The notes beneath the pieces are model-generated. The model did not search any database. It had not been told where the DNA came from and was given only the letters and a program-made list of their open reading frames with translations. Shown piece after piece: positions 49,791 through 63,810 of a stretch of 64,000 nt of DNA (within the stretch, counting starts at the first letter, position 1; each line of letters begins with the position of its first letter). The stretch lies in assembly GCA_015501605.1 (NCBI GenBank), contig JADNRZ010000023.1, positions 248,001-312,000 on the forward strand. Reading direction: 5' to 3'. The DNA is from Panaeolus papilionaceus. Taxonomy: Eukaryota; Basidiomycota; Agaricomycetes; Agaricales. Made by a program: the position numbers and the translations under genes.

Positions 49791-50929
49791 TTTACAGAGA
49801 AAAAGCAGTCTGTCTCTTTCAAAGTGGGGCGTGTCCGTCGCAGTAAACGGATCCTCTCACCGCTCCTTATACCAGCTTCAGAGAAGCTCCGAACCCCCTG
49901 TGTGCTATATTTCGAATGCTCAGGAGTGAAGAAATATGGATTCTTCGCGAAAACAATGTATCCATAATTCAGTTCTATTCCGACTTCGGAATTGGCGACA
50001 AATGCAAAATTGAACGCACTCTTTACGACAGAATAACTCACCGCTATGAATGCCGATCCAAAATTAAGCTGACTTTCTTGCCGTTTTTATGTTGAGGATG
50101 TCCACCTAACTCCAATATGAGGTTAATGCATCGGTGTTAACTTGGTCATTCACCTGACACGCATCAGGTGCAGAGCGGCTTTCTTTAGTGGGATTTTTCT
50201 GCGCTTCCCAAACCTCGCAAAAGGCAACTTTTTCTCTCTGATGCGTGCTTCTTCACAAGTCACCAGACAGCTATATCATTTTGGAGCTACGAGCTAGCGA
50301 GGATGAAATTAATAAGACCCATTGTGAACAAATGTGTTGCGATATTTTTAACGGATAGGAGAAATTTCGGGGGGATTTTAGACACAGAACTCTGCTCCAT
50401 AGAACTGCAAAGGAAGACAGTTTGCCAGTTCTTGGTTCTATGCATGTGAGTCGAAGAAACAGACGCAAGCGGAGGAAGCGTGAAGTGTTTGATGGTCAGG
50501 TACTGCAATGAAAGAAGTTATGAAGTAGACTTTTGAAGTAATACCGAGGCATCCACTGAAGACGCGGCAGGAGCTCCACTACCTGCAAAGCTAATCGATC
50601 AATAGGCTATCGATCGCAGAATGTTGCGATTCAACGTACGGTTAAGTATATCAGTGCATACTGACGAAGGAGTGAAGGGGTGAAATGTTCGTGCGTGATG
50701 GACTAATCGTGATTCAGATACTTTTAAACTCGCCAATGATGTATGCGCAGCCCACTGGAGTGAAGGTCTTGCTAGCCATCACAACTTAAAGAACTGGCGA
50801 GAAACCTCAAGAGTGAAGGGATCCGCTTACTGACATGACAGCATGATATGCAGTGCTGGTTGGATTGAAGAGTATTTATTCCTTCTGTATGGACTTCATG
50901 AAATTGATAATACGTCTATTATTCAATGT
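49791..50929. other. Intergenic region between GH10 C and D
   Basis: 1.1 kb containing the GH10 C promoter. No gene recognised. Confidence 0.5.
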
Positions 50930-52397
<1,468 letters not shown>

Positions 52398-53452
52398 CGT
52401 AGTGGAGAGATACTAGGGCGCTGGATAATCGACCATCCAAGCTCTCGCTAGTTATACGATTTGTAGAAACCCCGAAGGGGTCGATCGAGGAGGGCGTGAC
52501 CATTGAGAGCGAGGTCCAGCTCCGTAATCTCCATTCTAGCGACGCGCTTGCCGACGTAGACGACATATTTTGACCTAAAAAGAGATCTGTAAATCATGTC
52601 GACGAACATTGCCATGCGAGTGAATGATTCCGAATTTTCCATGATTAATCCGGCCCACTGACAGCCACTGACGCGGGGAACATGCTTGGCCACGGTGGAT
52701 TTACCAGGAGGGTCCGGAGAATTGAGGCGGGGTGAAGGAGGATGTATGTATCCAAAAAAAAAATCGCAACAAATCAAACGCAACAAGCAATTCAGAATTG
52801 AAAATATGACGACCAGCACTCGATTTGCGTCAATTTCTCGATCAAAAGCAATGCGACGAATCGACGACCCGGATAATTCACGACCTTGGATCACTGACTG
52901 GAGACTCAAGGCGTACCATTTTTCTCAACTTTTTAACTGAAAAAAACTGGATCCCATCAACAAGTTGTATTGCTTTAAAAAGACAGAGACGCAGCCGTAA
53001 TAATATGTAGAGACAACCAGACTTCCAAGGATCCTCTAACGAATTCCCCAACTGATCCTGAGCGCCAGCACGAAGCGGCGCCTCCTTGAAAGAGAAAACG
53101 AGTCAAACGAAAACACCCAAAAGCTGATTGCCACCAGCACTTCTGCACCTTGGTTCAATTTAGGGGACGGGAACGCGGACAAGGAGGCGGAAAAGCTAAA
53201 CCGAGCCCGAACTTTTATGTCCCCATGGTTTTGTTCAAGGGTTCTGTGATGAAAAAATCCGGTTTATATACGGTACTATACAGTTTACATAATCATATCC
53301 TCACGCCGGGTCAATGTTCGCGTGGGCCGAAATCACGAGCTTGGAGTTAGGTCGCGTTCTGCTTCTGCTCGTTTCGGGGTTTTGTCAATAAAATTCGTTG
53401 CATCTTTCTGTTTAACCATCACCACCCCAGGTTTATTCAAAGACGCAAGAAA
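52398..53452. promoter_or_regulatory. Divergent upstream region, GH10 D and PEX11
   Basis: About 1 kb between divergent starts. A TATAAC on the minus strand lies ~57 bp before the GH10 D ATG. A minus-strand frame ending at 52448 (with MEITELDLAL) is not supported as a gene. Confidence 0.45.
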
Positions 53453-54662
53453 ATGTCGCGAAACTCGAAGGCTCTTACAGCTGCAAAGCTCAATGATTTG
53501 ATTCTAGGCTGCTTCTCAAACATCAAACCTTCCGAGACTCTAGATCATCTGGCACGGTTTTTGAGCACATGGGGAGGAAGCGAGTTGAGTGATTTCTTAT
53601 CTGATTAGCGACACATATATTGATATAGTTTATAGTAAACTCTTCATGGTGAGCTAGGCATTGAAACCCCTCGTTAGGCTGGAAGTGCTAAATATATGGA
53701 CAGCTCATCCAATATGCTGTTAAACTGATAGTGCCCTTCGCACATCTCCGGGCAAAGTTACAATATAAAGCAGGTTTAAGGAAGTCACCCACGAGCCGGG
53801 CAGCTGAAAGTTACAACAAGATTTACAGCCTCGTTGGTGACGCACGTATGCTGTGGAGAATCTGGGGTACATAACCCGTTTATCACATTGCATTGTTTGC
53901 TACCGTACTGACGTTGCACCTCAGGACTCCTGCCGATTTTCCAATGGCTAATCTCACTGGAACGTAGCCCACCTGCTACTCGCAAACTTCTTACCATTGA
54001 GCGTCTGCAAGGATGGTCAATGCTGGCATATTACCCACTCGAACACCTTTATTACCTGGTGTCGCACAACATTATCCCATCCACCTTGCCTTCGCCCACC
54101 ACCATCTTCTCTTCAAAGAAGAAGAGAATCAATCTCGATGCCAACACACTTGGTATCTGGTCTACCCGGTTCTGGGCACTCTATGTCTTCCTTCACTTTG
54201 CCCATCTCTGGGAAGACAGGAAACTGCTGAAGCAGAGACAAACCTCCTTGCGCAAGGCCAAGGGCACCGGCCTCACTCAAGCCGAAAAGTCAGAACTTGG
54301 TCAACGATGGGACGCGTTCTGGTCCGAAGTTGTGATTAACATTGGATACCTACCTCTGACAGTGCATTGGTATGGAGTGCCCCATTTACAGTTCTTACGT
54401 TCTTAACCCCTCGTTTCAGGTCCCTGGAGAAGGGGTTGTTCAAGAATGATGTAGGTCATCCACACACATGGATTGCTCATCCTTTTAACCTTGATATACA
54501 CAGATTTGGGTCGGAGTATTCGGCATGATTGCCTCTGTTGCTTCTTTCAGGACCGGGTGGAAGGCTACTGCTCTTCCTCCCACCCCACCGGCCCCAGAGG
54601 TAAAGGAAGAAAAGGTCGACGAGAGTTCGTCCCCCGTCGCTGGATATGAGGTATCCTCTTAA
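53453..54662 (+). CDS. PEX11: Peroxisomal membrane protein PEX11
   Basis: PEX11 proteins bend and elongate the peroxisome membrane before fission. Start MSRNSKALTAAKLNDLILGC, then TLDHLARFLSTWGGSDKLFM spliced to LIQYAVKLIVPF, the amphipathic N-terminal helix pair of the family. Next exons give LRAKLQYKAGLRK, YNKIYSLVGDARMLWRIWGL (the conserved helix), LPIFQWLISLER and GWSMLAYYPLEHLYYLVSHN. Hydrophobic C-terminal segments include IWVGVFGMIASVASFRTGW, and the protein ends VAGYEVSS. Introns after GSD, FM, IWG, VHW and FKND keep the frame. With the PEX26-like gene it is the second peroxisome-biogenesis gene here. Confidence 0.88.
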
Positions 54663-55276
54663 AGACCAGCCTCTTTTATTCGACTGCTTCAGTTATGCTT
54701 TTTGTTCACCTAGAGTCCGGCTTTATCCTTATCGATTTAATATAATCCTATGACAGATGACCTCTGGGGTTCAGATGCAGTCACCTACCATATTCAGTCC
54801 ATTGAAAACTCGTGCTCATGGCCGATAAGAGATGGTTTCTGTATGTGCATGGCGTGGCATACTAGGGGCTATCCTGAAGCAGGCGAGTCGTATGTGCATG
54901 TTTTTATGTAGTCCCAGCCGCCGGGGACTCGTGATACAATTTCTGAGTCAATTACCATTTACCCTGTCATGAGGATGAGGCCTGTCGCCAGCAAGTATGT
55001 AAGTGCTGACTGGCCGTGACTGCGCCTGGGTATGTGTGTAACAACTCAGACCTTGCGTTCAAGTCGGTGTGTTCCATCCCACAGATGAGGGATGGGTAAA
55101 CGAGGCGGCGTCGTAGTTCCCACCTCCCCAAGCACCCCAATACCTCTGTGGTTCGACATCCCCCCTACCGCCGTTTAGCCTGCTTGTATATTAGGACGGA
55201 GACAACCCGGAATGAAGGGCGTAAATATGTAGAAAATTGAATGCAAAGATATTTTCCACCGTGTCGAAGTGCCTAG
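54663..55276. other. Region downstream of PEX11
   Basis: A short coherent frame from ATG 54750 (MTDDLWGSDAVTYHIQS) stops after about 54 codons. It may be a small gene or a 5' exon of the candidate at 55277-55765; no motif known. Confidence 0.3.
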
Positions 55277-55765
55277 TACGCTGCTCACCAAATTATCGAA
55301 ATTACTCCACCCTCGTCCTGCGACCTCCAGCGTGCAAGCGCCCATTTGGTCGCAAATCATGAACTCCGCCTTTATGACACCGCCGACTTTTCATTTCCTG
55401 CTGACAACCTCGTGTTTTGACCCGCCGAGGGCGGCAATAGCATTGGACGCTCGTGGCATAAGAGCAAATATATTTTTGAGCAATTGTTTTCGTACGGCTG
55501 GGCGGGTCGGGAGTCCTTGTGGGTGTTGGAGTATGTCACGGACGGTGACAAGAAATTTGATTCGTACCCGCGAACGTTGGGACACCGTGGAAGCAAGGTG
55601 AGAGATGGGCGTTGTTATGGTATTCGACGGTAGAAAATCATTGAGGACGATGAGCGGCAGGTAGGGGGTGTGGATGAGGTGCATTACCTGACCATGCAGT
55701 GCTCAGGCCAGTACGTTGCAGTGAACGGTGGCACAAGAGATGGAGGAAGGGAAAACGAAGGTTAA
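55277..55765 (+). CDS. Candidate unrecognised gene, partial or decayed
   Basis: After a CCTAG acceptor, one frame runs YAAHQIIEITPPSSCDLQRA to DTADFSFPADNLVF, hits TGA at 55418-55420, then continues in the same frame SWHKSKYIFEQLFSYGWAG, RESLWVLEYVTDGDKKFDSY, PRTLGHRGSK to a GTGAGA donor, and after a TAG acceptor KIIEDDERQVGGVDEVHYLT to a stop at 55763-55765. Amino-acid make-up is protein-like and the splice signals fit, but the TGA and the missing 5' end suggest decay or an error. Family not recognised. Confidence 0.3.
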
Positions 55766-58700
55766 ATCATGCTCGTCGCATACTGCCCCACAGCGGTAGC
55801 TCAAGGCTTAGTATGAGTAATATGCATCCAACAGCATGATAGATGGCGGGCGTTCGAATGAAAGACCAAAAGGGTGTCAAATCAACAGCAAGGGCCTTTT
55901 TATGCTACATACTCCAAACTCTCCCAAACTCTCCTCCGGGGAATTCCAGTTTTCCTTCAAAAGATCTCAGATGCAGTAGTCAAATAACCTCGAAGCACCA
56001 CCCTAGTTTGCCCGATTTATGAAGCCCAAATGCCGCAAAAGTTTCGAGATTCGGAACCGTCTCGACAACAAGCTACCCCGCTTTTCTCATTAGATATGTC
56101 TAGCATGGGTTGGTTACCTATCCAGAGGGACGGAGACGACTTTCCTTCTCTCTGAAGGGATTCCAGAATCCTCGGGAATAGGATTGCAAAAGAACCCTGG
56201 ATTTGCAGTGTGGTGACCAAAACGACAGTGATAATGGTGTCTCACAGCCACAGCTCTTCGCGCTCAGAAAGTCAGTTGGGGCCCGTCCGAAAGGTAACGC
56301 ACCTCTAAATTGTTAACATACGGGCATGATGCTATCACTCCCTTATAATGGCTAGGTTTGGACGCAGGGGGAAATGCCTTACAGATTCCCGGTACTTGTC
56401 TACCATTTCTATACGCCGAAATGTTTCCCCAAGGCACCGACTCAATAAAGATTCGGTTGTTCTTATGAAACCTTGTACTTGAGAATTGAAAAGTCTAGGG
56501 CCTTCCATTCCTTACCACGATGTTCTTTGATTGCCTAGAAATGGCGACTGCCAGTTTTGCAATAACTCAACAGGCAGCGAGAACTAAGCACTCCAGCCGG
56601 CGGATTGTGAGCAACTCGACATCGAGTCCTGAGTCACAATTCCTCTTTGAATGCAACAGGTCCCGGGACGCTGATGAAGGCTGATGATCGGCCGTCGTTG
56701 GAGAAAAGGTGAAGACCGAACGGTGTCCTTGAACCCGCTGTTTTACCTTGATTGGTCGCGCACCTAAACCCTTAATTTAAAGCGACGGGGACACGACAAG
56801 CCGTCGACGCATTACATGTAATTGTCATCCCGAAACAGTTTAAATGCGCTAATGAGCACCATGCGCGATACGTGTACAAGTAACTGCGTTGACGTACCTC
56901 GTGGTGATTGAGCTTCGGCCTCCGCGCATGACGTCTACAGCTGGTGTGCGCCATTGGAATGAATTATGAGCGCGCGCAGAAAAGGCTATTGAAAGCGTGA
57001 GGTCATTTTTGATTTCGCGAAGGGGGTTTTGCTAAAAGGCTTGGCATGGGCGGAACAGCGCCACAGTGATAAAATAAGTATCCAAAAAAATGAAGTGGTC
57101 CAAAGCCTATGGAGCAGTGTATACTAGATCACTGTAGAGTAAAGCTAAAGGCTTATAGGCTCTATATAAAGAAGAAGATCAGGGTGGTCCAACCAAACCT
57201 TCGTTGTACCCAGGAAGGCTGCAAGCGCTTCGGACCTTAAGTACAGGAACAGGCGCATGTCGGAGGATCAAAAGGAAGCATCCGGCGAGCGTCAAAGTTG
57301 ATCGACCAATGCATGCAAGGGCTCAAACGGGAACCTTTCGTGCAGTTATGTCCAGTTAAGTTGCTACCTGCCTAATTTATTTTGACATATTTTGATCCTG
57401 CCCCGACCCATGACAAAGGTATAAACTAGCCCCTATCTGGGCTTAAACCTGGCGCCTCTAGTATCTTACACACTCACGAATGAACGCCGGGCCATTTCTT
57501 CGAAGTAAATGCCCACGATGTGCACGGAATTTACATGGCTAATATAAAAAGATCCTGGAAACCTCATCACTGCGACTATCGTACGAGCAAAGCAGTGCAC
57601 GATTCGACGATAATCCCAGCATCCAAACCTCTAAGAAATCTAGCCGATTCACTCCACCCCAACCTCCTCTCGACACGCACACGTAGAAGGCCCCGACATA
57701 CAGTGACTTTTCTACTGATAATTATGCAGAGAATGCGTCTAGACTGAGTAGCCGTTGAATTGATATCTCGAATCTCCATTTCAGGTACCGCTATTCTTAC
57801 CTTAATCTCCACAATTCCCACTTGCCCTTCGGATCCAGAGCGACATCTTGACAACACAAGGTCAAATCTTCCCTCATGGCTGTGTTGTCGACGTACACGT
57901 TTTTATAGGTCCATATTCCATGCTGACTTAGAGCGGCCATGTAGTCGCCTCAGACGTTCGAGACCAAAGCAGAAGTTCTTCGTCGGCGTGAAGTGGGGTA
58001 ATGTCAGGGAATGTCACTTACTGGTTACTGATATGCGATTGATACGCACCAGGATCTACCAACTCGGAGGCAGTACTAAAGAGAAATCTTCCGATGAAAC
58101 CGGTGTATGTGTAGTAAATAGAGTGTTGGGGAACTCGTTTTATTTCAGTCAGTCGACCTGTGATATACCTGAGCATCATTTTATTGGAATGCTATGGCAC
58201 TTCTTTGAATAGTTCTCATCTAGTTCTCATGGTACTTCTGGTTATGGGCCAGTGACCACTACTTGAGGATTGTTTTCTGGGAATATTAGGTATATTTCTC
58301 CAAAGATAAGCTCGTCAATCGAAACCAAGGTGGTGCTTCACCGGATGATCAGAGCCATCCTCCCAGCACCTACAACCTGATGCATGCACAAAGGCAACGG
58401 TCGCCCCTTTTTAAAAATAGCAGTTCGTGAGAGACCACCAAGCGACTAATTATTAAGAGTTAACAACAGAGTAGTGATAGGAGCGATAATTATATGTCGA
58501 TTAGTGTAGCGAGGGAAGACTGAAGTGTGGTGGAATGTCAATGAAAATGATGGGAGAACAAGATATGCAGATGTTTTAGTGCTTTTTACAAAGAGTTCTT
58601 TATGCCAAAGTGTAGACGAGAGAAAGCATCGAGCAGGACTGGTGTGATGAAATAAATAGAACAAAGAGAGGTAAAATGCCAACAAAATACAGGCGCAACA

Positions 58701-58793
58701 GCATATATGCGCGCTAAAAGTTATGTCTACAGGTGGAATGGCATCGAGTCATCCAAGTCGTCAAGAATTGTCAGTAGGCAGGCTGACAATGAA
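55766..58793. other. Gene-poor 3-kb region
   Basis: No supported gene. Plus-strand frames at 57520-57747 and 57760-58212 have no recognisable motifs or convincing exon partners. Confidence 0.45.
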
Positions 58794-60815
58794 TTATACG
58801 AGCGCAGCTGATTGGAGATAGCCTCTGAATATGGAATCGCGAACTGTCAATGTGTCGTCAATCACACTGGAAGACATAACTGGATAGCTTGATCGTACCA
58901 TTTCCAATAATGCGTTGCGTTGCTTTGGTATCCTGCGAGACGACATTATTACACAAGGTGCAGTGACAAAGACTAACTAATACATACCACCACACTTGTA
59001 AAGTGAGTGTATAGCACACGGCGATTTTCGTTATTGCGTCGGTGTACCTGCAGGAAGTGTGCTCTGAAGTACTGGACTACGGTTTCGTAGTCATTGGACC
59101 TTTCACCGAATGAGGTGATACTATGGCGGGAAGCTTAATTCAATGTGGTGCCAGGAATGGAACATCAGTACTCACTATTTGCGGACTTTGAGTCCTTGGT
59201 CCAGCTTCGATTTGAGCAAATCGGTTTTGTCTGCAGGGATCAAATTAAATGAGCTGTTAAACCTGTCGGGTAACGGGTGACCTACTCAAGAAGAGAACGA
59301 GATGGACGTTCTTGAGCAGTGCATTCGAGCAAATTTGAGTGAAGAGTTGGAGTGAATCATCGATTCGGTTCGTTCGGGGATCTTCCTCAAGATACTGGAG
59401 CCGAGTTAGGCCCGCGTTATATTTGTAGACTACGAGGAACAACTCACTTGATCAAATGCGCTTACAGGCGCAACGAAAATGATCGCGTTTGCGTCGTCGA
59501 AATAAGGAACCCACGAGTGTCGCTGTCCACGAGCACCGCCCACGTCGTACAGGTGCCAGGTTACTGATTTTCCGTGGATGTTAACGTCGAAGATGTGTTC
59601 AGCGACTCCCATAGTCTGAATACGAGCGTGCAGGATGTCGTCTAATAATAAAACACGTAAATATATGCGCATATATTTGATGAAATCATGACATACCTGT
59701 CGTGGGGATGTACTCGGGTGAAGAAACACGGGAAATATGCTTCAAGAAGCTGAAAACATGGGAAATATTAACATTAGATGTTGCAAACAGTTATGGAAAA
59801 AATTCTTACAATTCGGACCACTCGTCGAGCTTCAAGCGGCGTTTAGCAATCATGCCCCGAACGGTGGGGTGATCCCATAGTGCACGAATGTCGGTCTCGC
59901 TGACCTCTAACATGCGACCAACCTCCTCCACTAGAGGGTCAGGAGGAATATCTTGTGAAGCGCTGTCGCGTGGCTTCTTGTCGGTGGCCGTTGATGGTCG
60001 CTTGGTCTTGATTTTGCCGAGGGCATTTTCAATCGTCCTCGCTTGCCATCCACTGCGCACGTAAACACCACCCTTTCCTGAACCTGACACGCTGATACCA
60101 CCACTAAGTCTGTCTGCAAGCTGCTCCTCCGCTGCGACAATGGGTGAAAGCTTTCGACGCAGACTGGCTATTTGCTGGGCACCGGACTCTTTAGAGGACA
60201 CGGAGTGATTACCAGAACCGCTCGCTTCCGAGCGCGCCAACGAGGCGGGTGAACTTTGCATCGCTGCATCGGATATCAATGACGCGGATGGTGATGGTTG
60301 ATCAGAGATACCACCCCGGACGAGTTTCTTGGTCGATATGGAAGTGGTGTCGTCTAGTGTATCATCATCATCCAAAACGTCATCCCAAGCCTCTAGAGTG
60401 GTGAGGATATGCTTGAGAGTATGAACAACGTTGAAGTAGATGACGGTTTTCCAGGACGACCTTTCCTGGTCGAGAGAATTAGGTTTATACATGAGCTGAA
60501 ATTGCTTTTGGAGCGTTGATTTCCCGCTCTCTGCCTGACCCAGCAGCAAAAGCTGATAAAAGTGAAGGATAAGGGTGAATATATGCGCATTACAATGAGA
60601 TAAATGAATTTGAAACAACGTACCTTGACATCCCCTTTCCTCTTCTTCAACCGCTCACGTTCTTCACGCAATTCCTCGTCTATCTGTTCTGATATCTTCT
60701 TGGCCTCTGACTCTGCTGCTTGACGGACAGCACGCTCCTCATCCGTCTCCGTCGACGGTGGCTTCATTGCGATAGTTATAGGGTCATCCTGACTGTAAAG
60801 GGAGGGAGTACGCAT
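58794..60815 (-). CDS. Non-canonical G-protein alpha subunit
   Basis: Heterotrimeric G-alpha fold with changed switch residues. N-terminus EERAVRQAAESEAKKISEQI is a charged coil without a myristoylation Gly. G1 loop LLLLGQAESGKSTLQKQFQL (about 65-84); switch I DDILHARIQTMGV with the usual Arg and Thr; switch II YDVGGARGQRHSW, where Ala366 stands in place of the catalytic Gln; G4 FLNKTDLL; G5 HFTSVVDTKATQ; C-terminus FRGYLQSAALV. The helical domain holds a ~120-residue Ser-rich, low-complexity insert (about 125-260). Introns fall within the G4 Asn codon and next to the P-loop. Start chosen at MRTPSLYSQD; another ATG lies at MKPPSTE. Loss of the Gln predicts slow GTP hydrolysis unless another residue replaces it. 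Confidence 0.88.
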
Positions 60816-60996
60816 AGTGTCAAAAAGGGGATGATCGCAGTTGTAAAGAAAGAGAGAAAGAAGAACGGGGAAGACGCAGTGACCATCATCTCTGCTATAT
60901 TTACTAACTTTGCACTCTCCCAATCACCGTCGTGACGCGCTTCTCTGTCACATCATTAGATGACCAACACTGTCACGCATTCAGATCATTTCCAAA
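60816..60996. promoter_or_regulatory. Short bidirectional promoter
   Basis: 181 bp separate the divergent G-alpha and cyclophilin start codons. Confidence 0.5.
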
Positions 60997-61802
60997 ATGG
61001 TACTGTCCTCACTTCCACTATCACCATTTCAACAATGACTGACTAGTTTATAGTCTGTAACACTTCATACAACTCATGGAGATCTAAAGGTTTGACATTT
61101 CATTATATGTTGGTTTATCAAGCTAATACATTTATTATATAGATAGAAGTCTTTTGTGAAGCAGTGCCAAAGGCAGCTGAAGTGCGTTGAATTTGCATCT
61201 GTCAAATCATTTCATTAATAAAGTCAATTCGCTCTCTTGATCCCAACAGAATTTTCTGGCCTTATGTGCTTCAGGATATTACGATGGTTGCTTGTTTCAT
61301 CGCAGCATCCGTGGATTCATGGTCCAAACAGGCGACCCATCTGGCACTGGAAAAGGTGGTCAGAGTATTTGGGGTGAACCCTTTGCGGATGAAATTAGGT
61401 CAACACTCAAAGTGAGTAAGTTCTAACACCTATTGTTCTGCCGCAGTTACTGATCCGCTTTTCACTTTATTCGGCAGTTTAATGCTCGAGGTGTTGTGGC
61501 AATGGCCAACGCTGGCAACGCAACTGATTCAAACAAGTCCCAATTCTTTGTTACTTACGCTAAACAGCCTCATCTCGACGGAAAGCACACTATCTTTGGA
61601 AAGGTCATAGATGGTGCTGACTCTGCCCTGGATGCCATCGAAAGAGTACCCGTCAACAATAAAAATCGACCCTTGAACGAGATAAAGCTCACCGGGGTGA
61701 GTCGGATCGAATTGCGACTTTTATGAAGATCCTCAGCCTTCTTTGCAGGTCACTATCCATTCGAATCCAATTGCGGATGCAGTCCTCGCCGGCAGAAGGT
61801 GA
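60997..61802 (+). CDS. Cyclophilin-type peptidyl-prolyl isomerase, PPIL3 type
   Basis: Six exons (60997-60999, 61054-61089, 61143-61181, 61250-61411, 61478-61696, 61749-61802) encode 170 residues. Sequence: [107 protein letters not shown]. The active-site Arg-x-x-x-x-x-Met-x-x-Gly and the [12 protein letters not shown] motifs are intact. The single-domain form with [12 protein letters not shown] fits PPIL3/Cyp10, a spliceosome-associated isomerase. The coding part of exon 1 is only the ATG. Confidence 0.9.
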
Positions 61803-62209
61803 TAGACGTCTTTCCAGATATCCAAAGCGGACATGTAGGCGCGCCCTTCCTTGTCTTGTTCAGAGTGCGGAAGAAGGCCCGAGAAGCAACGGCGACTTCA
61901 TCCGGAAACTAGCACGTTTCCAACCACATATAGTTTTGTTACTTCGGTTCTGTGAACAATTACAGCAATACAACAATTACCACCGTAGCCATAATCCCCC
62001 TTGGGTGCCTGCACATGTTGCGGCAGCCTGGTCAGCTGTCGTCATCGATAAGCCAGGATTTAGAGTTATAACCTGGGTATAGTCTGGTTACCACTCCTAC
62101 GGCAAATCGATGTTATCCCTTACAGAGCAAATGCATTCAGAATTACAGCATCGATTCCTAACAGTACATTGTATATCTCCCGGATAACACACCGAGGCCA
62201 TCATCTAGG
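61803..62209. other. Convergent intergenic region
   Basis: 3' ends of the cyclophilin and CapZ-beta genes meet here; nothing else recognised. Confidence 0.5.
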
Positions 62210-63383
62210 TCACCGTTTAATGAACCCAACCAACTCCTTCTGAAGCTCCTTCTGGCGTCGCGCTTTCTCCAGGTCATCCACGCTCCGTAGATCATACACA
62301 ATGTCTCGTGTTTTGCCAAAGTAAACCTGGATTCCTTGTTATGAGCATCTTATTGTTACGACAAAGTTACCGGAACAGAGACACTACCTCTTGCAGTAGA
62401 TTCCTCATCTTGATCTCCATCTCCTCAATCATTCTTCCAATGTTGGAGATATGAGAGCCAGCATCGTGAAGAGGGAAATCTTGTTCGGTCTTCAGGAGAA
62501 AAGGCGGCGTATAATAAGGTAGTGGATGGTCAAAAACATGCAACAGTCAGTGCCACAGACATGTGTGATAGGAATGGGAGCTTGCCTGGCGTGTCATGCT
62601 ACCACTCAGATTGACTTCCCCGTCTCGCTTGACATTACCATCCTTCTTAACAGAGTTAGTAGGTGTCTTAACCTCACTATCTGAACCTTTTCTCGTGATA
62701 AGGTGTAACATAACCGTAGATGTCAGTTTGTAGTGGGCCTGTCTGCCACGTTCTACAGTCTCAAAAACGTGAATCGAGTCCCATGAACCTGATGGTTCAT
62801 AAGCGGAAGTCTGAGAAAGGGCTATCATGAAAGTTAGAAATTGACTGAAAGTTTAATAGAGGGTGTGGTTCACGTACATTTCTTCAAGACAACAACACCA
62901 GCAAAAGTTCCCCCACTTGCGTCCTCAGGGTCCCACAGATACACCGATGACACACCACCTTCATAGTATAGTTCACGATACGTATCAAACGCCTCGTTAG
63001 CCTGGATTTCGAGTTTGCGCATCTTGCTGGAAGGGACAGCGCCATCATCTAGAGGAGGATCATATTCATTCGACCAAGGAGATCTACATGACGGTTGACG
63101 GTGCAATCAGTGTCGTTATCAGGTGTAGATAGTCATAGAGCATTCATGAAAGGAGGAAAGCACACCTGTAGCTTTCTCCATCACGATTATAGTCGCAAGC
63201 CAAGTACTCTCTTCCCGTCGCTTGATCTACCATGACTTGCAGGGGTTGATCAACACTTTGTAGTAGGTCATCAGCTTCATCTGGACAGATGGACACGAGT
63301 GCAGCTACGTTTTCCTCCGTCCTCGGAGGAGGTAGCCTACGCATAAGGTCCAGCATAGAGTCGATGATGTCTGCCTCGGCCAT
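62210..63383 (-). CDS. CAP2: F-actin-capping protein subunit beta
   Basis: Five or so exons. [20 protein letters not shown] starts the protein, followed by [13 protein letters not shown], the signature [104 protein letters not shown] and [20 protein letters not shown], ending ELVGFIKR. CapZ alpha/beta caps actin barbed ends. The intron at 62490-62585 has a GC donor (CAG|GCAAGC) and AG acceptor, needed to join TRQ to TEQD. An upstream codon before MAEADII is TTG, so ATG 63383 is the start. Confidence 0.9.
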
Positions 63384-63738
63384 ATTGAACAAGAGTCGTT
63401 GTGGATGTTGCTGATGGCGTTGTGGTTCGGGCTGTGACCATATTTAGAAATAAAATCCAATTGAGGTTTGGCTCATCCGTGGGAAATGCCGATGATCCTT
63501 CGTGATCAAAAGTCGTTGGAGGAATTCAAATTGGTTCCTACTTCTGAAAGAGTCCTTTATCGAGGGAAGTAGGCACTGACAAAAATATTGTGATAGATAT
63601 ATTTCTACATCTCAGAAATAGTTTGTAAAATATTATAATTAAAAAATGATCTGCGATGCTGTGCGGCGGGTAATTCCAGGACCGAGAAAACACCATCATG
63701 AATCTTCCACCGAAAATCGGATGTCGGGAAAAAATAAA
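63384..63738. other. Intergenic region
   Basis: CapZ-beta promoter region. An AT-rich tract of T runs on the minus strand just left of 63739 can serve as the Pol III terminator of the tRNA gene. Confidence 0.5.
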
Positions 63739-63810
63739 TGCCACGTACCCGGATTGAACGAGTGACCTTCTCATTACAAGTGAGACGCGCTACCGCTACG
63801 CCAACGCGGC
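63739..63810 (-). tRNA. tRNA-Thr (UGU anticodon)
   Basis: 72 nt, no intron. The acceptor stem GCCGCGT pairs with ACGTGGC (one G-T pair) with discriminator A; D-arm GCGTAGCGGTAGCGC; anticodon stem TCTCA/TGAGA around loop CTTGTAA, anticodon TGT; T-arm ACTCG-TTCAATC-CGGGT. Internal A box (TGGCGTAGCGG) and B box fit Pol III promoters, and T-rich sequence follows the 3' end. Confidence 0.9.

Noticed and set aside
52448..52909. Minus frame containing MEITELDLAL, resembling the GH10 nucleophile motif
   Set aside because: Only five residues match; neighbouring GH10 motifs are absent. Probably chance next to the GH10 D promoter.
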